From NCBI GenBank assembly GCA_036898135.1, contig CM072513.1:35503295-35567294 (forward strand): 64,000 nucleotides of DNA. The letters run 5' to 3'. The notes beneath the pieces are model-generated. The model was not told the DNA's origin and did not search any database. It saw nothing but the letters and a program-made list of their open reading frames with translations. Below, piece after piece: positions 58,288-64,000 of the stretch (position 1 is the first letter of the stretch; each line of letters starts with the position of its first letter). Source of the stretch: Oncomelania hupensis (Eukaryota; Mollusca; Gastropoda; Littorinimorpha; Pomatiopsidae). The translations under genes and the position numbers were made by a program.

Positions 58288-59602
58288 TCATAACTGTACA
58301 AAGTTGCCACTGCAGTCTTGGTCCATGGCCAGATTCAGTACGTTACCCAGCTGACTCTGTATGCAATGACGGTTGCTGTTTTTCAGCTGAGTGTCACAGT
58401 GCGTGTGAATGACAATGTCAGAAGGGTCCACTAGTCTGCCGGTACCTATACTCAGCAGGTCAAATTTACCGGTGTCAGAGTTCTGTGATTTGCTGCTCAA
58501 GATGTGGTGCGATCCACCGTTCATGGTGGATTTCTCCTCTTTGATGTCACCCCTTTTTTCGGTGACGTTTGCCGAGGGCATCAAGCTGACGTCAGGTTTT
58601 GTTGGATTCTCACCGTTGCAGTTACCGTTGGGGAGTGAACCCGGCCTCTTGCTGTCCTCAGTTTTGTTGTCATCGCTGACTCTGACGACTTGGGAAAGCA
58701 GCGAGTGTTGAGATTCTACCTTGAACAAAGTCGGCTCCTGCGATGTTTGAAGATTTTGATTTCTACCGTTGTGGAGTAGAGGATCAGTAACATCTCTCGG
58801 CATTGCGGCATTAACGTTGTTGGCACCTTCACTGTTTCTTCGGTTCCCAGAAGCGATTTCTTCAGTATTAGCCGGTGGTTTGTTGTCTTCAGCCAGAGTA
58901 GCGTTGCCATTGGAGTGCAGAAGGTTGCTGCGGTTGTTGTTTTGGGTGGGATCAGATCCAGTAATCAGCAGATTCTGCCTTTCTCCTTCTTCTCCCTCTT
59001 CCTCTCTTTCGTCGCAAGGCATCATGGGGGCTTCCTTTTCTTTCTTTTTCTTGTTCTTTCCTAAGGGCTTCAATTGGATCAGCATCCCGTCCTTCTTGTC
59101 GGCCGAAGTCTTCCATAGGCGGAAGCCGCGACACTTTCTTTTCTTCTTGGGGGTCAGGTCAGGCACACCGTCGACCCCTTCTCCTCCGGCCACTGCGGGG
59201 TTGAAGCGGACGCTGGCAGCGGGAGACGGGGCCCGGCGTGCGGAAAGGTCGGCGGCGGCTGGCTGAGAACAACGGTTGTTGTCTTGGCGCTGGTGGCTGG
59301 AGTTGTTACGGAGAATACTCCCTCCTACTCTTCTTCTTTCTCCTCCTCCTTCTCCGGCTACATCCCTTCCGCCGCTTTTCGTGCTTCCTCTACCACCCGC
59401 GTGGGCTCCCCTCAGGTTCTGGTCGTGGTGGATATGGTGATGATGGTGGACGCTGGACCGCATGGTACATAGCGTGTTCTCCGTGCCCGAAGAGGAGCCT
59501 GCGTCACTGGCCATGTCGTTTGCGTCACGCACTTCCGTCATGGACTGACGCAACGATGATGCAAAGGCCCCGCGTGACAGAGAGTCTCGGTATCGCATGA
59601 AC
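58288..59602 (-). CDS. GPCR terminal exon, 437-residue cytoplasmic tail
   Basis: The acceptor on the minus strand is TTACAG before 59602. The split codon gives Arg, then FMRYRDSLSRGAF. The tail has a His cluster (HHHHHIHH), Arg/Gly-rich stretches, KKKRKCRGFRLWK (a basic, NLS-like patch near 59130), KKKKEKEAP and an acidic run. It is then Asn/Ser-rich to the TGA at 58288. Low complexity suggests disorder and many phosphorylation sites. Codon use is GC-richer than the surroundings. Confidence 0.8.
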
Positions 59603-59674
59603 CTGTAACCACAGACCAAGACCAGCATGTAGATAATTATGTGTCTTTACAAAAACAAAACAAAACCAAATAAA

Positions 59675-59755
<81 letters not shown>

Positions 59756-60834
59756 AAACACAATAATAACAACAATTTTACCGGTTGCGATGCAGGCGCT
59801 TTCTGATCAATCAAACTCAATATTAATTTTGACATTAATTTTACATGTATATTGACTACATCCAGTAAGGGAGGGAGGAATCTGGGGTACCAAGCAAATG
59901 CCTGACACGTTTAATACCCGAGTTAAATATTTCGTTCCTGGGATTGAAGACTGGCGCTACAGTCTATCTCTGCATTGCAGACCATCCCAACATGTTTTTG
60001 CAAGGAAAATTTGGAGGAAACCTCAGTATACTTAAGTCAAGTTAAGTCAAGTCAAGTCAACAAAGCTTTATTAGCCACCATTAAGAATTCATACAGCACA
60101 TTAGTACATCTCACAAAGAAATATCTTTTTTTTGTCATATCCTATCTTATCCCGTAACTTAAAGGTCGTTGGGGATCACAGATGATCGTTTAACTAGCGT
60201 ACTCATCTTTCTCTGTTCTCAGCAACCATCATTCAGTGTCAAACCAGTCCATTCTGGAATGTTGTTTTCCCACCTCTTGTTCAGTCTCCCTCTTCTTCTG
60301 CCTCCTTGCACCGTGCCTTGCAGGATGGTCTTTGCAAAGCCTGATGCTCTGGTGACATGGCCATACCATCGGAGTTTCCGTTTCTTCACCACTGTGAGCA
60401 TGTCATCGTGTTTTTCAATGGCTTCATTGTAGGTTTGCCGTGATGGTCCATGTTTCGCAAGCGTATAAGAAGAGGCATAAAAGGGAGCGCAGTAGCCATA
60501 CCTTGGAATGTAGACCGATGGTCCTGTCTTTCCAAATGGGCTCCAATCTTGTCAGGGCAGCATTTTTTTTTGTGCGATCCTGGAGAGGACTTTCTGTCGG
60601 GACCCATTATCTGGTACAATGGCTCCCAAAACATTTGAAGCTATGCATTGTTCTGAGGGGTTGGCCTTGGACTTTGATGCCCATGCATATTTTTACAAAT
60701 ACAAACATAAAAGTAATACATAAAATCACAATATAACAACTACTAATACTACATTTGCGCGACATATAGGCTAACTTATACATTAAACCATCAACTATAA
60801 TTATTTTAACACCGTTGCACCAACACACACAAAT

Positions 60835-60880
<46 letters not shown>

Positions 60881-61853
60881 ACGCTCCCACATACCCACCC
60901 ATATACACTTCAGTCTCTTCGAACTCTCTTGCTACTAATACAATACACCCACACAGTGACCACCTTTACCTTGCGTATTACTACAGTGGTTGAGAACCTC
61001 ACCTGTTGGTAAGGCGGCAGCAGATACAGCTGCTGAGGATCTTCCTGAAGGACCTCCGGAACTTCTTGCTCATGCCCGTATAGATGAGAGGGTTGACGCA
61101 GGAGTTCAGGAACCCACTTAAGTGAACCATCAGCATCGTGAACAAGAAGTTCTTCTCGTGCAGAAAATTCTTTTGAGCTGTAATGCATATAAAAAAGGGG
61201 GTAAAATGGATCGGGAGAGATGGAGATGAGGGATGAGAGGAGATGCTCCTTCGGATGAGAGAATGTTAAACAGAGGTCTAGTGTGTGCACGCCTGCATCT
61301 CACCGCAAGGACTTTAAAAGATCCTGACGCTCATGTCCTAGATTAGTGAATTCCAGATATTCCCACTAATACACCTAACATGCATTATAGGTCCGATTCC
61401 CATCCATCGCCCTGTCCTGGTTGGCGCTGCTTTTGTTAAAGCCGCGCTTTCGCCGAGATAGCAGCCCAAATTTCGCACACATGGTTGACGAATAAAATGA
61501 TAATAAATCTATCAATAAACATAACATTTCATACTAACATTCAATGAATGAATGAGCATTGAAGTGTAATGTCTACACCCACCTTTGGCGATATGGCAGA
61601 CGGGGATAACAATCCCTGGGATGAGGGAGAAGGGACCTAAATCAACACTGAACCATCAGAACAATCACATTGCTAAGAGGAACAGTGAAAATGGACACTT
61701 TTTTTTAACCCACCCCGGGATTCGAACCTGGGTTCATCGGGGTGCCACACGAACGCACTACCACCGAGCTACGGGTTACTAATATGTTCCAAGCAATTCT
61801 GAACACTCGGACTGTCCTATACATCCAACGGCAATGCAATCACACGCGCGCGT

Positions 61854-61927
<74 letters not shown>

Positions 61928-62214
61928 TCTTCTTCTCTTCTCTCTCTCTCTTCTCTCTCTCTCTCTCTCATACACACACACAAGCACACAAACACACACA
62001 CAAACGCGCATTTACATACACATCTGCTTATAAAAGAGTTGAAATGTGATATTAGAGGATACAAATGAAGAGTAATGCAAGGCAATTAGAGTGGGTCAAG
62101 ACGAAGGGTATTCAAACCTGAGAGGTTCTGGATCTGCGCGATCAAACTGGTCAAGTAGAACGGCGACCACGACACGATGAATGCCACCGCCACCACCACC
62201 ACCATCCGCGCCAC
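58288..62214 (-). CDS. Rhodopsin-class GPCR, last three exons (TM6, TM7, long C-tail)
   Basis: On the minus strand, exons 62214-62118, 61177-61003 and 59602-58288 join in frame. Exon one gives TM6 with FIVSWSPFYLTSLI, the SWSP being the CWxP-type bend. Exon two gives TM7 with FLNSCVNPLIYTGM, where NPLIY is the NPxxY activation motif, then helix 8 KKFRRSFRKIL and a CICC palmitoylation-type cluster. Exon three encodes a 437-residue cytoplasmic tail. These motifs identify a class A receptor, and the NSCVNPLIY/KKFRRSFRK region is most like peptide-hormone receptors; the ligand cannot be told. The tail is far longer than the usual 40-100 residues. Exons for TM1-5 were not found and should lie beyond the window or in unrecognised exons. 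Confidence 0.85.
59675..59751. repeat. (AAT)n microsatellite in a GPCR intron
   Basis: About 77 bp of AAT/TAA, just 5' of the terminal exon on the minus strand. Confidence 0.97.
60139..60689 (-). mobile_element. RTE-like LINE 3' fragment in a GPCR intron
   Basis: The left end TATCCTATCTTATCCCGTAA is the tail. The minus frame gives KKRKLRWYGHVTRASGFAKT and GTVQGGRRRGRLNKRWE, then more upstream pieces to about 60689. Internal deletions and stops make it older than the fragments at 29.7-31.3 kb. Confidence 0.8.
60829..60885. repeat. (CA)n microsatellite
   Basis: CACACA run. Confidence 0.95.
61003..61177 (-). CDS. GPCR TM7 exon
   Basis: Acceptor TTACAG above 61177 and donor GTGAGG below 61003 on the minus strand. 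It encodes QKNFLHEKNFLFTMLMVHLS through NPLIY to CCRLTN. Confidence 0.85.
61230..61400. repeat. Interspersed repeat, copy 2 of 2
   Basis: CGGATGAGAGAATGTTAAAC, GTGTGCACGCCTGCATCTCA, GGACTTTAAAAGATCCTGAC and CATGTCCTAGATTAGTGA match in order the block at 25950-26050. Confidence 0.5.
61702..61778 (-). mobile_element. tRNA-like sequence (pseudo-tRNA or SINE head)
   Basis: On the minus strand AACCCGTAGCTCGGTGGTAG begins a cloverleaf-like stretch with B box GGTTCGAATCCC and ends GGGTGGGTT. The acceptor ends can pair over seven positions, two as wobbles. The anticodon stem does not pair well, so a working tRNA is unlikely. Confidence 0.5.
61855..61970. repeat. (CT)n microsatellite
   Basis: CT repeats with TTCTTC interruptions, continuing into a CACA stretch. 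Confidence 0.97.
62118..62214 (-). CDS. GPCR TM6 exon
   Basis: Acceptor TTGTAG above 62214 and donor GTTTGA below 62118 on the minus strand. 97 bp encoding VARMVVVVVAVAFIVSWSPF through AQIQNLS. Confidence 0.8.
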
Positions 62215-62299
62215 CTACAATCACACAGTTTTAAATATCAGTGTTATATGTTATCGTCGTACTCATCGTCCATCGATCATCAAGCATCAATCCTTATTA

Positions 62300-62505
62300 T
62301 TTTTCATCAATCATCATTTATCATCCTCATCGTCGTCGTTGTCGATATCATCGTCCGCGTCGTTGCCGTCATTATCATCATTGTCTTCGTCGTCGATATC
62401 ACCATCGTCACCATCATCATCATTGTCTTCTTCGTCATCGTCGTCGATATCGCCATCGTCATCATCATCATCATCATCGTCATCATCATCATCATCATCA
62501 TCAAC
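62300..62505. repeat. (ATC)n/(GTC)n imperfect trinucleotide tract
   Basis: CATCATCGTCGTC-type repeats. Asp- and Ser-rich frames in several readings are artefacts. Confidence 0.95.
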
Positions 62506-62837
62506 AACACCGTGTAAATTTGATTTTTGCGTGAGATTTATGGCGGAGAAACAAAGCCATTTGTATCTTGGCAAGGCACGCAAATGACTCTTCACCGGTT
62601 AATGAAGATGTTTTGAGGTCCTCTTACTTCTCCCCATCCTCCTCGGCCTCCTTATTCTTCTTTTCCTCCTCCTGATCACTCTTTCTTCTTTTCTTCCCTT
62701 TGTACTCCTCATTTCAAGTTATTTGATAATTGTCTTTTCTTTTTTTTTCATATATTTTTAATGTATTATCAGAAGGAAGACATTTGTGTCGATGTATGCG
62801 CTTTGAAAGACATAAAATCTGGAGTCTTAAAATAAAT

Positions 62838-63541
62838 GATTGATTGATTGATTTATTGTTGCTTTAGGTCCAGCGGACTCTTCCGAGCCAAATCAGGACC
62901 GGACAACCCCCGATCCGCATAAAAGATCTGCCGAAACAACCCCAGTGGGAAAATTGAATGCCCTCCACCGGCCAGTCACTTTACAATAAAGACATCCCAC
63001 GCGGGGGACGGCTGAGGGTTGACCTCAACTACGCGAACACCCCGGTTACAAAAACAAAATAGAATACAAACATCATTATAAATCATCAACCAAACACATA
63101 CATATAAAATGCCTATAGTGCTAAATAGTACATTCATAGGAAGCCCTAGTGACCACCAGGCAGAAAGCATCCAACACTCCCAAGCTGATCCAACAGACCT
63201 CATACACAAACAAGGAGTCTTGTCCAGGAAGAGTTTTCAAGAAAAAAGGTAGGTCATTGATCTAGCGAAGAAGAAGATAGTATAGCAGAGTGAAGGACAG
63301 AGCAGGAATAGGAAAGAGTAAATGAGGAAGACAGCGACAGTGGGAATTTAAAGCACTAAATTTCCATAAAGTGGGGATACTATTTATACTGAAAACCCCC
63401 GGCACTCCAACGGGGGTACTGTTGCCGCAGTGAAGCGTCTTGCCTATAAAGGAAAGACAGGTTTTCAACTGTGGCTTTCACTGTTCCCTTTATAGGTTTG
63501 AACAATCTACAGTGGCAAGATTGCTCATGACCCCAAGGGGT
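62838..63541 (-). mobile_element. 704-bp repeat family, full-length copy E
   Basis: Reverse orientation. The 3' end with (GATT)n at the left (62838-62860) reads as the CAAT tail on the minus strand. The right end reads ACCCCTTGGGGTCATGAGC. The length is 704 bp, the same as copy C. Flanks GTCTTAAAATAAAT (62824-62837 and 63542-63555) are an exact 14-bp duplication. Confidence 0.9.
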
Positions 63542-63555
63542 GTCTTAAAATAAAT

Positions 63556-64000
63556 AATAATTAATAATAATGTATAATGCTATATATGCGCATTTTTCCC
63601 AAATCATCAATCAGGCTCAACATACACTCTCACTTGTTTCACCCATTCTCCCATACAACAGACACATTTATCACTCAATCATGTGGTGTAATGGCTATTA
63701 CAAGGCTGAACGGAAATCTTATTTTTTTTGAAAATGTAGATTGAGTCCATCCAGTACCATTATTGTAATGAGGACCAAGATATAAAATAGATTGTTCGTA
63801 TTATAATAATGCAATCTCTTTCATATCTTGGCTCTTCTCCTACTGATGTTGCTTCTACTTTTGATGATGATGTTGCTGTTGTTGTTGTTGTTGTTGTTGT
63901 TGTAGCGTCTAGCAAACCTCGTCACTATTGACTGATATAGCCATAGCGCCCCGTACACAACTTGGCCATCATTTATCAAAATTATACGCATGTGTGTCCC
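63556..64000. other. Gene-free end of window
   Basis: No gene recognised. A (TTG)n tract lies at 63871-63904. Confidence 0.4.

Noticed and set aside
61702..61778. A functional tRNA on the minus strand
   Set aside because: The acceptor stem can pair with wobbles, but the anticodon arm cannot, so it is listed as tRNA-like only.
62177..62595. Ser-, His- or Asp-rich proteins
   Set aside because: All come from the ATC/GTC trinucleotide tract in a GPCR intron or upstream region.

Overview
The window is animal nuclear DNA. Spliced exons with GT-AG junctions, a large metazoan Dispatched gene, a rhodopsin-class GPCR, interstitial TTAGGG repeats and a dense crust of LINE, SINE, LTR and DNA-transposon debris all fit a lophotrochozoan. 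I judge a mollusc, probably a gastropod, most likely; that assignment is inference, because no species-specific marker is visible. There are no operons, and I recognise no intact functional RNA genes.

Layout. 1-4133 holds a decayed I-group-like LINE (endonuclease-RT-RNase H, minus strand). It ends in a 500-N gap (4134-4633) and is repeated almost base for base at 20118-24246. 4634-19700 is gene-free: a GGTCAAGGTCA-rich repeat, a CR1/L2-like LINE with ORF1 and ORF2 remnants (6860-10700), long ATT/TTA arrays around a 559-bp tandem unit with tRNA-like segments, a G-rich minisatellite, a SINE with a 5S rRNA-like segment (15571-15898), a copy of a 704-bp repeat family (15970-16545) and an interstitial telomeric tract. 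24415-24816 is a staged tetra/pentanucleotide array. 29.7-31.7 kb has two RTE-like LINE 3' ends, one nested in a mariner remnant. 32.4-37.1 kb is a third LINE cut up by nested insertions: two RTE tails, a copy of the 704-bp family that itself received a second copy, and a solo LTR.

Genes. The plus strand carries the last three visible coding exons of a Dispatched homologue (40427-45042), an RND/sterol-sensing-domain protein needed for release of lipid-modified Hedgehog. A young Ty3/Gypsy element (45303-50796) sits 260 bp past its stop codon in the same orientation. Its pol order is protease-integrase-RT, with two frameshifts and a large RT/RNase H deletion. The minus strand carries the last three exons of a class A GPCR (62214-58288): TM6, TM7 and an unusually long 437-residue cytoplasmic tail. 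The two genes converge, and the 5' parts of both lie outside what I can identify here.

Most interesting items: a 704-bp non-autonomous repeat family with exact ends and target-site duplications; the Gypsy element with integrase ahead of RT; the tRNA/5S-like SINE; the 20.1-kb-spaced duplication; and the multi-level transposon nest.
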